The notes beneath the pieces are model-generated. The model saw nothing but the letters and a program-made list of their open reading frames with translations. It was not told the origin of the DNA and ran no database searches. From positions 1 to 64,000 of the forward strand of contig JADGJT010000047.1 of NCBI GenBank assembly GCA_027604005.1: a DNA stretch of 64,000 bases. Direction: 5' to 3'. This stretch comes from Dinochytrium kinnereticum. Its lineage: Eukaryota; Chytridiomycota; Chytridiomycetes; Chytridiales; Chytridiaceae. The translations under genes and the position numbers were made by a program. The stretch's first letter is position 1, and the number at the start of each line of letters is the position of its first letter. Shown here one piece after another: positions 37,480 to 47,787 of this stretch.

Positions 37480-38626
37480 ATGACAACTCTGTCACTGCAG
37501 AACACTGTAGTTACGGCTGAGAAGCTGCTGCTGACGCCGTCGAACCGCGATGGGATCAGGCGAGGTGAGCTTGCCTTTCGGGGAGGGAATTTGCTGGTGT
37601 TTGTTGTTGCTGATGCTGTTGTTTCTTTTTCATTGTTTGCGAAGAACTGGAGACGGAGCTGCGCATGGCCGGGACGGGATTGATTGCCTCCATGGGGATT
37701 CTACTTCGGCTGTAAGTCCCTTTTAACAAGCATCCCGTCTAAGGGAAGTCTCTCCTTCTTCTCACCGTGCATGCGTATGCAATCAACCTGCAGACCTCAA
37801 ACAACCATAGCAACGGCACAAGTGCTCTTTCAACGGTATTACTTTGTCGCCTCGTTTCGGGACTGCAAAATCAGGGTATTTAAGATGATCTTCTTCTGTT
37901 TGCTCATTCGCCCTGTAGGATGTGGTACTCGGTGCTCTTTTCTTGGCTTCAAAGGTTGAGGAGTGTCCCAGGAAGATTCGTGATATTTGCAATGTCTACT
38001 TGACACTGACAGGCGGGGATATTTCCAACGAACCGGTAAGTATCTGACTGATCTTATGGACTCTTTTGACCAGGAATGAGCTCTATCTGAAATCTTTATT
38101 TTCCGCTTCTTTTTCTTATTCGTTGAAAGATGGTTGAGGAATGCAAGGATGCCATGATAACAACTGAGATCAGAATACTCTGCCTTCTGGGATTCAACGT
38201 CAACGTCCAACACCCACACGGTTATATGATCTCCTACCTGAAGGGTCTTGGGTAAAAGTCTTCTTATCTCACATGCAGTCCCTCACCAACTTTCAGTCTT
38301 GATCAAAATAAGGAGCTCGCCCAAACCGCCTGGAACTATCTCAACGACAGGTGAACATCCGACACATTAAATAGCATCAGTCATAACATTATTTTCATGA
38401 AAACACCAGCTCAAGAAGCATCCTCTGCGTCTGTTTCCAACCCCGCACAATAGCAGCCGCAGCCGTCTACCTCGCCACAAGAACAAAAGGAATACCTCTT
38501 CCCAGCGAACCACCCTGGTGGGAACTGTTTGACGCGCATCGCGACGACTTAGAAGTCATATCGATGCTCATCCTCTCCCTGTACAAAATCAACGTTCATC
38601 CCGACTTTCCTCTGCTGGGGTTGTGA
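37480..38626 (+). CDS. cyclin L-like transcription/splicing cyclin without an RS tail
   Basis: Cyclin L partners CDK11-type kinases in transcription and splicing. Exon 1 is MTTLSLQNTVVTAEKLLLTP. The next exons give ELETELRMAGTGLIASMGI, LLRLPQTTIATAQVLFQRYY, DVVLGALFLASKVEECPRKI, LGFNVNVQHPHGYMISYL, AQTAWNYLND and CFQPRTIAAAAVYLATRTKG. Both cyclin boxes match cyclin L closely (LRLPQ, ASK.EE.PR and QTAWNYLNDS are hallmarks). The protein stops after PDFPLLGL. The long arginine/serine tail of animal and plant cyclin L is therefore absent, and the size is only about 250 residues. Six introns are visible. Cyclin K is the next-best alternative. Confidence 0.84.
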
Positions 38627-38685
38627 TCAATGAAGATGACACCGCCTTCATATGGGGGGGGGAAGACAAAGAAGTTTGCCAAAAA

Positions 38686-39255
38686 ATGAAGAATTCGTCC
38701 GAAAGGAATGAGGCACCGTCAACTTACAAGTCGTCGCTGTACTTTATGGCGTTGCTGCGGGAGGCGGATGAGCTGAACACCCAGATCGCTTGCTTTACGA
38801 GTGAGTCCAAGATGAACGCGGCCTTGCTGAAGCATGAGATTGCGCTCTACGATGGCCTTGGTGGGTTGTGGGTTTTTCCTGGGTGCAGAGCGTCATTTGT
38901 CCTTACCGTCACCTGAATGTTAGAGGGGAAGGCCGCCGCTTTAAGGCGGGTGAACGAGTATCTCACGAATGACCTTGTCCGGTACGGCGAGTTCCAGTCG
39001 AATCGGGAGCAGCTGGGACGCAGCAGCAGCCACTCAAAAATCCCTCTGGAGCTGGATCATCACAGGTAAACAAGCAGAAACGAAGCCGATCGTCAGCCTT
39101 CTTCATCGGTACACACCCCCCAATCCCATTCTGACAACGGTTCTCCAACGTTTACACTCAGCATGCTGCCGCGCTTCGTCGCAAAAACACATTCGAACCT
39201 CACCCGATGGCCAGCCCAAAAAGAGGCTGTGGCATCGCTCGTCCGCAACATGTAA
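38686..39255 (+). CDS. unrecognised small helical protein
   Basis: I do not recognise this gene. An ATG at 38686 (MKNSSERNEAP) opens a helical, charged frame: YFMALLREADELNTQIACF, KMNAALLKHEIALYDGL. An intron (about 38871-38926) joins it to EGKAAALRRVNEYLTNDLV and RYGEFQSNREQLG. A second possible intron (39066-39162) leads to PRFVAKTHSNLTRWP and a stop at 39255. The total is about 140 residues. The heptad-like pattern of hydrophobic residues suggests a coiled-coil subunit of a larger complex. It begins 60 bp after the cyclin L stop on the same strand, so it could also be a 3' part of that locus. The start and the last exon are uncertain. Confidence 0.4.
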
Positions 39256-39404
39256 ATACAACATTAACCACGACTCACGCAAGACAAATAAAATCATTCA
39301 TGAGACCATAGAGACAATCGACTCAAAAGGACAGCAGATGTATTTCATTGTACACAACAGACGAAGCACATTTAGCATAAGATACGCTGCAATGCTACAG
39401 GGAT

Positions 39405-40180
39405 CTATTGGGGAGCAGCGGCCCTGGGTCCACCACGTCCGAACCCACCCCTCTGATAGGCGAAAAGGAAACGGTCATCGTAAGAAAAACATACCGAGTA
39501 GGAGGGAAAATGTATAATCAAGAGGCCAACTTAATACTCACGAACTCAGGCTTGAAGTCACCGGAAGCACCCTCCTTCTTCTCGCCAGCATCCCTGCGAC
39601 GGTAGTCACCGTCACCCCTGGGGGCACGGTAGCTGCCCTCACCACGGGGACCGTCTTCGCCAGCAGGGACGAGAAAAAAAAAGTCAGAACGAGTCCACAA
39701 CATAACAACGCATCCAGAATCAAAAATGGCCAGTCTGCTCACCTCCGCCACGGGAAGGACGAATGCCGCTAGCCTTGGTGGTCTTGATGTGGGTCCGGGG
39801 AACGATTTCGGCGGGGAGGTTGAGGTACTTGCGGAGGTACTCGATACCACTGTCGGTCAAGTAGTAGTAGTAGAACTGCCACGAGAAACGGACGGCAACA
39901 AGGCCGCGGGACTCCATAGACTGGAGAGCCTTGATGACCTGCAGGTTGGGGACATCAATGTCGCCGTGCTTGGGGGCGTTGAAGTCCTTCTTGGCGACAA
40001 GCACGCCCTCCTGGAACAAGTACCTGACGAAGACGAAAACGAGTTTAGAGAAAAACCAACTCGACAACCGGCCGTTTCCGGCATTCCTTCATCCAGCGGC
40101 ATTCGGTTGGGGAACGGCTCAGGGGGGTGGTAATGGACTCACTGGTAGATCTTCTTCCTGTTCTGCTGAGGAATGAGCAT
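39405..40180 (-). CDS. RPS10: 40S ribosomal protein eS10
   Basis: This is a component of the small ribosomal subunit at the mRNA entry side. Exon 1 encodes [13 protein letters not shown], the conserved eS10 start. Exon 2 continues [60 protein letters not shown] and [16 protein letters not shown]. The third exon is the charged [13 protein letters not shown]...RRRDAG linker ending KPEF. A last exon across a further intron (about 39533-39450) gives [15 protein letters not shown], the typical glycine/arginine end. The protein has about 155 residues. Three introns split it, the first after only 13 codons. The ATG at 40180 is the only sensible start. Confidence 0.95.
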
Positions 40181-40671
40181 GATGGGCTACCTGTCGCAAT
40201 GGAATAACGGTTAGCTTCCCATCCATCAGAATTACATCCTCCGCAAGCGCGCATCCGTCCCATCCTCCACCACCAGTAGCATCGAATCTTCCATGTCGGT
40301 TGCTGTGCGCGGTGTCCCCGTAGCGCTGATGGATGGGATGGATGGATGGGGTGGATGGGATGACGACCGTGCAGGCGCTCTGCCCATACCCACCTGTTGA
40401 TGACGGGCAAAAGAAAAGGAAGGTCGACGGGAGTGGTGCAAACGTGATTTTTGGGTCACTTGCGTAACAGCTCAATTTTTTTTTGAGATAGAAATTCGCT
40501 CATTGGCTGTGTATGTCTTCACTGCAAAAACAACGCGCTAAACATTTCTTCACTTTCTTCGTGGTTGAGAAATGATAGAATGCATGCGATGCGCTGGGCA
40601 GAGAACAGAAAAAAAGTACGCGATCAGTGTGTGTTAGAGACATGCCTATTTATTACTTGTTATATACAAAC
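40181..40671. other. intergenic region upstream of eS10, with GGAT minisatellite
   Basis: These 491 bp separate the eS10 start codon from the CFAP58 stop codon, both on the minus strand. They should hold the eS10 promoter and the CFAP58 3' UTR. A GGAT/GGGAT-type tandem repeat of about 35 bp lies at about 40327-40362. No gene is recognised. Frames in this interval are short and overlapping. Confidence 0.55.
40327..40362. repeat. (GGAT)n minisatellite
   Basis: GATGGATGGGATGGATGG-like units with a few interruptions lie about 150-180 bp upstream of the eS10 ATG. Confidence 0.8.
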
Positions 40672-43600
40672 TTATATGCGAATAACAGCCTCCCCTCCCG
40701 GCTCCGATGGTGTTGTCCGTCCGCCACTTCCTGCATCCACCATATCCCCTTTGCTCGACACCAACGGCCCGCTCGGCAACGGTGGCAGTGGTGATGGCGT
40801 TCCACTTCCCCCATTCCCATAGTGATGCGCGGGCTCTGCAGATGGCGCGGCCCTAGAAGACGCGCTTCGATTCGTCGGACTATGACTTGTGCCCGGCACA
40901 TTTCCCCCGCTACCGCCAAGCCTTCCCATTCTCTTTGCCTCCATGTAATCCGATTTGAGGCCATCAAGCGACCGATTGAGAACCGATATGGAGTGCTTGT
41001 ACTCGCGGACTTGGGATTGATACATGTTGAGTTCGACTGACATGTGTTTGAGTTGCAGGTGCTTGTCCTTCAGGATCTGTTGAAACTCAGAGACTTGTTC
41101 AACTGCCTCAGGGCCGACTTGTTTTGAAAGTATGGTTTTGAGATGTAGGTAGAGCTGTTCTTTTGTTTCAACGATCTTGCCTTTTTCTTGATCTTCTTTG
41201 GTTTTTTCAATGAGGGAGCGTTGTAGGGTGTGGAGGAGTTGGATCATTTCAAAGGCTTTTGGGTTGCTGCCTTCGAGCTTTCGCCAGCGGTGCACGTTTA
41301 CAGGATTCTCAAGTTCGTCTTCGAGGGCTTTTTTGCGGGTTCGTTCGCGAATGATTTCGTTGCGCATTTGAAGGCTGGCTTTCCGGGTGGCTTCCACGTC
41401 CATTGTTGCCTTACAGAGGGATCGAAGCTGTTGGCGGCAGTCAAGAATCTCTCCACGAATTTGAGCGAGGGCTTTGAGCTTCTCCTGGTAGTAGAGCTCC
41501 GATCGACACAGGGAAGATTGCTGCGTTTTGATGAGATTGTAAGCTTTGGAGAGCTCTTCGTTTTGTCTGATCAGTTGTGCGCTAAGATTGTCACGTTCGC
41601 TGATGAGAACACGGAGCGCGTTCTCCTGCCGTGTTCGTTCCAGATCCGCCTCCTTGACAAATTGATTCAGCTTCATCTCTTCAGCAAGTTGGCTTCGAAT
41701 GTAAGCCTGTGCAAGCTCATTCTGATTTTTAAGTGTCTTAACCTCATCTGTGATGATCTCAATATCCTTCTCGAGTTTTCCATTCTCAGAAGCCTCATGG
41801 ACCAACGCCTCTTCTTTGGCGTTTATATCTTCTTTGTAACCGTTGATCTGAAAATTCATGATCTTGAGACGCCGTTTCATCTCAGCAATCTCGGCTTGAG
41901 ATTCAATGAGATGCTTACAGTGGAGATTTCGGTCACTTTGAACGGCCTCGTAGAGATTTTGCTGATGCTTTAGTTTCGTGTCAGCCTTGATCATCTTTTT
42001 CTTGAATTCAAAGATCTCGGTTTCTTTTTCCTTGATCTGTTGAAGGCCAGAAACGCAGAGCGCCTGAACCTTGGCAGCTTCGTTTGTGTACGTGTCTCGG
42101 TCTTGTTCGAGGAGTTTGATGGCTTTGAGCTGTTCACTCACAATTGCATTCTCACGGGCTAGCTCTACCTCAAGGTTATGCCGTGTCTGCTTGAATAGGA
42201 TGGATGCGTGTACGTGTTTGTTGGTCTCTCCCGCTGTCTTACGACTGTTGATCTGAAGAATATCACGCTCACGTTCAAGGTCATCTATGGCCTTTTTGGT
42301 GGCGTCAATAGCTCGTTTCATTCTATCAATGTCCTGGAGCGTCGAGTCATTCCGTGACCTTAAACTTCGCCTCTCTTGTTCAACCTCCACTCTCTGATCC
42401 TCGAGTGACCTGTTCTTTTTTACCAAAGCGTCCCGGATCTTGTTGACTTTTTTCACCTCGGCACGGGTTTTGGAGAGATCTTGCTCCTTAACCTTGATGT
42501 CTCGGCCAAGTTGGCTGTTCTCCTCAATCAGTTGGGTAGTCATAGTGATCTGCTCGTTGCAATCCTGCTGGAGCTTAATTGTCCGCAGCTGCAGAGCTTC
42601 CTGGTCCTTGAACAGTTTTTCAAGCAGTTGCTTCTGACTTTTAATCTGTGACTCTAGGATGCCAATATCATCTGTGGCGCGGTTGACGGCATCTTGCTTT
42701 CCCCTAACCTCTTGAGACTTAACCGCCACAACTACGCGAAGCTCACGAAGATCTCGTTCAAGTCGTTCCTTGTTCCGAAGCTCAGAATCAATGTCAGCCT
42801 TTTTTGCAGCGTTCCGCTCTTTTAGCTCATATATCTCGTGCTCGCGCTCCCTTTTTAATTGATCCGTCAGCTTCACTTTATCGGTGAGCTCTGATATAGC
42901 CACCCTGAGTTGCACGATCCTCTCAAGCTCCATCTCGAGCTCTTTGACGGCCGAGTCTTTGGCGGCCATGAGCTCATTGAGGGTTCTCTCCTGGTTAACG
43001 CTCAATCCCACCCCCTGCTTCACTGTCGTATTGAGTGTTGTGATCTCCTGCTTCAGAAGCCTCAGTTCCTCTTTTAGCGCCTCCTCCTGCTTGTTGCAGG
43101 CCTCTGTCGTCTCCTCGGCCTTCTGAATGTGAGACTTGAGCGTTTTCTGAACCTGATCATCCTGCAGCGAAGACTTTATGGCCTCCTGTGCCAACGCAAC
43201 GTTGGAAGTGTAGTCGTTGAAGAGTGTCTCATACTGCTTGTAAAGAACGATGGCGTGGTGGCGAGACCTCAGCAAGGCCCTGTGCATCTTCTCATACTCA
43301 AGTCGGAACTTGACCAACGCCTCGTCGCCCTGAATGACGGCGAGGGTGTCTTGATACTCTGTCTCGCACTGAACAAACAGCGCATCCTGCTGCTCCTGCT
43401 CGTCCATGTACTGCCTTGCCTTGGAATTGTAGCCAGACGCTGGGAGCTGTGCCTGCTGCTGGGTCTGCAGCAGCTGCGGCACCTCGACCTCGATGCTCAT
43501 CTCTGACTCTGAGGGCATGGTCTCAGGCGGTGCTCCTCCGCCTTCATGGGCTGGTTGCGGTGGAGCGTCGGTGGTGGCATCGCCAGCAATGCCAGATGGC

Positions 43601-43752
43601 AGTTGCGGGTTGTCAGCAGCAGGATCCATTGACAAACCTCTCGCTCGCTCTCTGCCTGAAAATCCCAGCTGAAATTCCTCAGGAACAACTGCCTGCACCT
43701 TGCCATCCATCCACTGACCACTGCGCAGACCACGCGTGCCGCAACATTCCAT
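40672..43752 (-). CDS. CFAP58: cilia- and flagella-associated protein 58 (CFAP58/CCDC147)
   Basis: This is a coiled-coil protein of motile cilia and flagella. The 1,026-codon frame is uninterrupted by introns, unlike nearly all its neighbours. After a disordered first 120 residues, residues about 130-960 are almost continuous coiled coil (for example ERLERDLRELRVVV, KKNRSLEDQRVEVEQERR). A diagnostic C-terminal block follows: DELENPVNVHRWRKLEGSNP (about residue 815), ILSKQVGPEAVEQV, LKHMSVELNMYQSQVREYK and LNRSLDGLKSDYMEAKR. These match animal CFAP58 closely and in order. The tail after residue 965 is a glycine/serine/proline stretch. The first ATG (43752) is used; MDPAADNPQ at codon 42 (43629) is an equally plausible start. 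It is divergent from U2AF1. Confidence 0.93.
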   Translation of the reverse strand: MECCGTRGLRSGQWMDGKVQAVVPEEFQLGFSGRERARGLSMDPAADNPQLPSGIAGDATTDAPPQPAHEGGGAPPETMPSESEMSIEVEVPQLLQTQQQAQLPASGYNSKARQYMDEQEQQDALFVQCETEYQDTLAVIQGDEALVKFRLEYEKMHRALLRSRHHAIVLYKQYETLFNDYTSNVALAQEAIKSSLQDDQVQKTLKSHIQKAEETTEACNKQEEALKEELRLLKQEITTLNTTVKQGVGLSVNQERTLNELMAAKDSAVKELEMELERIVQLRVAISELTDKVKLTDQLKREREHEIYELKERNAAKKADIDSELRNKERLERDLRELRVVVAVKSQEVRGKQDAVNRATDDIGILESQIKSQKQLLEKLFKDQEALQLRTIKLQQDCNEQITMTTQLIEENSQLGRDIKVKEQDLSKTRAEVKKVNKIRDALVKKNRSLEDQRVEVEQERRSLRSRNDSTLQDIDRMKRAIDATKKAIDDLERERDILQINSRKTAGETNKHVHASILFKQTRHNLEVELARENAIVSEQLKAIKLLEQDRDTYTNEAAKVQALCVSGLQQIKEKETEIFEFKKKMIKADTKLKHQQNLYEAVQSDRNLHCKHLIESQAEIAEMKRRLKIMNFQINGYKEDINAKEEALVHEASENGKLEKDIEIITDEVKTLKNQNELAQAYIRSQLAEEMKLNQFVKEADLERTRQENALRVLISERDNLSAQLIRQNEELSKAYNLIKTQQSSLCRSELYYQEKLKALAQIRGEILDCRQQLRSLCKATMDVEATRKASLQMRNEIIRERTRKKALEDELENPVNVHRWRKLEGSNPKAFEMIQLLHTLQRSLIEKTKEDQEKGKIVETKEQLYLHLKTILSKQVGPEAVEQVSEFQQILKDKHLQLKHMSVELNMYQSQVREYKHSISVLNRSLDGLKSDYMEAKRMGRLGGSGGNVPGTSHSPTNRSASSRAAPSAEPAHHYGNGGSGTPSPLPPLPSGPLVSSKGDMVDAGSGGRTTPSEPGGEAVIRI

Positions 43753-44144
43753 CGCACCTGTGCGCGCGTTCGATTCGTTTCACTCTGGTCAAAGAGCTAT
43801 CGAGAGCTTCTGCTGGAATCCGTCCGCCCTTTCCTCAAAGCACTGCCGCCGCCTCTGAGAGCATAACGCGTGGAAAGACGCGCGTCGTCATGCGTGTGTG
43901 GAGGCAATGTGTGCCCCAGATATCGCATCCAGGCGTGCTGGTGGTTTAGCGCGTCCATTGCTGGTGGGGCATTCAGCTCCTGAGGACGACGCAGCAGAGG
44001 GAAAAAAAAGGAAATTTGAAATTTCTCATTGCTGCTGCTGCTGCTGATACTTGGCTGTGCGGACGGCCGACACCCACACGCACACACGCACATCACCAAC
44101 GACGAGACGCTTGCTGGCAGGCAGCGAGATACCACGACGACAAC
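43753..44144. promoter_or_regulatory. divergent upstream region (CFAP58 / U2AF1)
   Basis: These 392 bp lie between the two start codons. CTG/GCTGCTG trinucleotide runs occur near 44030-44045 and a CACACG run near 44076-44090. No gene is recognised. Confidence 0.5.
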
Positions 44145-45492
44145 ATGGCTGGTGAGATGCTCGCTTGTTCTGCTGCCGCTGCTTGCCCTTTGCGTCTGCT
44201 GTGCTGACCATTTGATGCTCCCTCTGGCAACCAACGGAGGACAGACCATCTGGCGAGTATCTACGGGACTGAGAAGGTAATGCTCAGCTTTTCGCCTTCT
44301 CTTTCACCCTTGATGCACCGTCGAGGATGAATCATCTGCCTCACTGTCTCGGAATTCTCACATCTTTGCCTCGAACCAAAAAAACAACAACAACAGGACA
44401 AGGTCAACTGCTCCTTTTACTTCAAGATTGGCGCATGCAGGCACGGTGACCGCTGCTCTCGAAAGCATGTCAAGCCAGCATTCTCACAGACCGTCCTCGT
44501 TCCCAACGTTTACATCAACCCCTCCCATGACGGCTCATGCGTCTTGACGGAACCGCAACTGCAGGAGCATTTTGATCTCTTTTTTGAAGATATGTTCATG
44601 GAGCTGGCCAAGTTTGGTGAAATTGAGGAGCTGAATGTTTGTGATAATGTTGGAGATCATCTTGTGGGGAGTAGGTATTTTTCATTAGTGCATGTTATTC
44701 TTGCTGGGATGGGGACTGCGGATGGGGTGGTGTTTAATGCTGCCTTGTAATATTGCCTGAGGCCGCTTTTTTGAATTCCATCTGACTCCTGTTTTCCTTC
44801 AGACGTGTACGTCCGATACAAGTATGAGGAGGACTCTGCGAAGGCCGTTGATAACTTGAACCAAAGGTTTTACGCAGGTAAGGCAAAACTTGATGTTTCT
44901 TTTCTTTCTAGCTGGATGGATAAAGATGCTCATCTCTATTTTCTCCTAAACGAAAGGCCGACCGCTGTATGCAGAGCTTTCTCCCGTCACAGACTTTGGC
45001 GAAGGTAAACTTTTCCTTCCTTTCACTGCATTCAGTTTATTGCCGTATCTCTTCCTAACCTGTCCCGACCCTTTAGCTTGCTGCCGACAATACGAAAACG
45101 GCGAATGCACGCGAGGCGGATTCTGCAACTTTATGCACCTAAAAGTTGTTTCCCGCCACGTAAAGAAAGACCTCTTTGAAGCCCAACGTCTAAGCCAACG
45201 CGAGCTTCGCAAAAAGAGTAAATCCCCCGAATATGGAGAGGATGATATGCACGATAGGGGTAGTCGGGACCGGCGGGACCGGGACCGGGACCGTGATCGA
45301 GATGATAGACGGGATCGGGACCGACGGGACCGGGACCGTGATCGTGGGGATAGGGATCGTCGGGATAGGGATAGGGGGGATAGAGACAGGGAACGGTCTT
45401 CCCGACGTCATCGGGGGGAAGATGATGCCAATGGGGATCATGCTGTAGGTGCGAATGGGAGTGGGAATGGGGCGACCTATGATCTTTATTGA
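44145..45492 (+). CDS. U2AF1: splicing factor U2AF small subunit (U2AF1/U2AF35)
   Basis: It recognises the AG at the 3' splice site and pairs with U2AF2 through its UHM domain. After a seven-base first coding exon (ATGGCTG), the protein runs [20 protein letters not shown], then [16 protein letters not shown] (first CCCH zinc finger) and [15 protein letters not shown]. The UHM includes [35 protein letters not shown] and [16 protein letters not shown], followed by [17 protein letters not shown] (second CCCH finger). The tail, from about 45260, is an RD/RDRD repeat with few serines, in place of the usual RS domain, ending GATYDLY. Six introns are present. AATAAA is at 45700-45705. It is convergent in role with cyclin L but not linked to it. 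Confidence 0.97.
45262..45420 (+). repeat. GGGACCGGGACC-type repeat encoding an RD tail
   Basis: Six-base units alternating CGGGAC/CGTGAT/AGGGAT encode Arg-Asp repeats in the U2AF1 C-terminus. The DNA repeat is imperfect, with units such as GACCGGGACCG and GATAGGGAT. It covers about 150 bp. Confidence 0.85.
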
Positions 45493-46024
45493 GTGGATCT
45501 TTGGTTTTTTATTGTTTTGTCTGATGGCTGGTGTGGAAGGAGTTTTGCTTGAGGAACGAGTTTAACTGTGTTTTCTTTTGCGCACCATCTCTGGAGCTCC
45601 ATCACGTCGCCTGCATGCCGTTTTCTCGTCCAATCGGGAACAGAAGGAAGAAAAACTCCGCTCGCTCCCATCTATCTGCTCATAAACCCAACTGTGTAAA
45701 ATAAAGGATTAAAAACAAAAAGACCCCTCCAACTGTGATCTCCTTTCCCCTTCACGCCTTTGAGCCAACCCTTCCCGCATGAGCGACGCTCCTCGTGCCC
45801 ACTCGCCGACAGCACAGCCTCCTGAACCACCGCCGAAAGACGCTGAAAAAGAAGGCCTTGCCGCAGCCAACGGAACTGTCTTTGAGGAAGCGACGGGGGT
45901 GGACGCATACGTACTCTGCAAACCCAAGATCATCCCCCTTCAGTCGCCTCACCTTCTTGAACAGCGCAAGCGATCGTCGGCGACGGTGGGCTGATTTCAG
46001 CAGAGCGTCGCACCAAGCCAGGAC
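45493..46024. other. intergenic region between U2AF1 and the HAD gene
   Basis: This is a tandem plus-strand gap. An ATG at 45779 opens a 71-codon frame (MSDAPRAHSPTAQP...) that ends at 45994. It could be a 5' exon of the HAD gene: a GTACTC donor near 45910 and a TTTCAG acceptor at about 46000 would join it in frame. It could equally be 5' UTR or a separate peptide. The AATAAA at 45700 belongs to U2AF1. Confidence 0.4.
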
Positions 46025-47787
46025 ATGTTCAGACGGACGACAACGATGATGGGCGTGACGGTGAAGGCGACGACGGGCTGGATGACTGGACGACGGATCG
46101 CGGGTGGGATGAGATGGAAGAGCTCTGTTCGGGTTGGGAGGGAGAGACTTGGGATTGTGTTTGATATTGACGGGGTGTTGATTCGGGGGAAGACTGTTTT
46201 GCCTGAGGCTGTTAGGACGATTCGGAAGTTGGTTGATATGAAGGTTCCGTGAGTGCTTTTTTTTTTCTCCTTCTTCTTGATTATGCCTTTTTTGTTTCAT
46301 TCTAATGGTGGGGGTATAGCTTTATCTTTTTGACGAATGGGGGTGGAGTGACGGAGGAGAAGAGGGCTGAAGCGATGTCAAGGAAGTTTGGGGTGGAGAT
46401 TGATCCTGGTATGGTTGTTTTGTCGCATAGGTTTGTTGCTATTTTTTGTTTTTTGGGCCTTTTCGTTCTTTGGTTGGTAATAATTCCTTTATACTCTGAC
46501 TCGATACTCTTATGAAATCTCATCATTGGATAGCCCCATGGCTCCTCTCGCTCAGCAGTTTCGCGATGATAATGTGCTGATCTTGGGGAAGGACACTTGC
46601 AAGGTATATATTAATTTGCTTTGTCTGAAGTCTTGATGAGACGGCGTCCGAGACCAACTCAACTTTTTTCAAATGATTAGGAAGTGGCTTTCAAATATGG
46701 CTTCAAAAAGCCTCTCTTGGCTGAAGAAATAATGGCGTGGAATCCATCCATGTGGTCTTTCCGTCCGTTAGCGCCAAATGTTACCATACCTGCTTATGCC
46801 GATCTATCCTATAATCCCATCAAAGCAATAGTGAGTTCCTCGTCAATTATCTCCATCCATATCACTATTTCTCAATTAAAGTCACCGTGTTGGATCCCTT
46901 CTCCACTGATTATCTCGTACTAAACGTTACCGATCTTCTTCCTTTTCTCCGTTCCTCTCCCTTGACTCCAAAATCATTAAATAACATAAACAACCAAAAC
47001 TATGAAAAACAGATGATGTTTCATGACTCTATCGACTGGGGTCGAGATCTTCAAATCGCTTGTGACTTGCTTCGATCGGATCGTGGGCATGTTGGAACGC
47101 TTGGAGCTCATCCGACTGCCGAGCAGAGTGTGCCCATCTTTTTTTCGAACGGGGATTTTCTTTGGAGCAATGATTTCCCGCAGACCAGATTTGCGCAGGG
47201 GGCTTTCAGGGTTGCGCTTGAGGCTATGTATAAGGTTATTGCTGTTTTTGTTTTTGTTTTTTTTTTGTTGTTTGTCTTTCCGGGGCTTAATAGCCTCGTT
47301 CCATAGTGATAAAGGAAAATGGAACAAGCTTCGTCATCAGAGCAAAGCGTTTTAAGCGCTTCATCGCGATAAAGCATTCTCCAGCACTTTTGTTTTTCAA
47401 ACTAATGCAATTTCCCCCCCGCCCTCACTAAAATACAAACAAAAACAAAAAAAAAACAAAAAAAAAAACAAATAATAGAAACTCACCAGTCGTGACCTTG
47501 ACTATACGATCTACGGCAAACCTGAACGCGCGACCTACGATTTCGCGCACAAAACCCTTCTTCAGGTCGCTCAAAAACTTTACCCACATGCTGCCCCCGA
47601 CTCTCTCGCCACAAATGTTTACATGGTCGGAGATAACCCTGCCTCCGATATCGAGGGTGCCAATCGGTATGGATGGAGATCGGTGCTGGTTAGGACGGGA
47701 GTTTATGCGGGTGGTCAGCATTTTGCTACGCATTTGGAGGATGATGTGGAGAGAGGGGTTGAGGTTATTTTGAGGGAGAGTTTGTAA
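46025..47787 (+). CDS. mitochondrial HAD-superfamily hydrolase (YKR070W/HDHD5-like)
   Basis: This is a class IIA HAD hydrolase of the HDHD5 (CECR5) / yeast YKR070W type, targeted to mitochondria. The physiological substrate is not established. The ATG at 46025 gives a basic presequence, MFRRTTTMMGVTVKATTGWM, followed by LGIVFDIDGVLIRGKTVLP (motif I, DxDG) and FIFLTNGGGVTEEKRAEAMS (motif II). Then come VVLSHSPMAPLAQQF, FHDSIDWGRDLQIACDLL, SVPIFFSNGDFLWSNDFPQ and FAQGAFRVALEA. The last exon has YTIYGKPERATYDFAHKTLL and YMVGDNPASDIEGANRYGW (motif IV). Six introns are present; one exon join near 47225 needs a GTATAA donor to keep the frame. A 5' exon beginning at 45779 is an alternative. Confidence 0.88.

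Noticed and set aside
42071..43506. Plus-strand leucine/serine-rich frames opposite CFAP58
   Set aside because: They are antisense reflections of the coiled-coil codon pattern, which commonly gives long open mirror frames.
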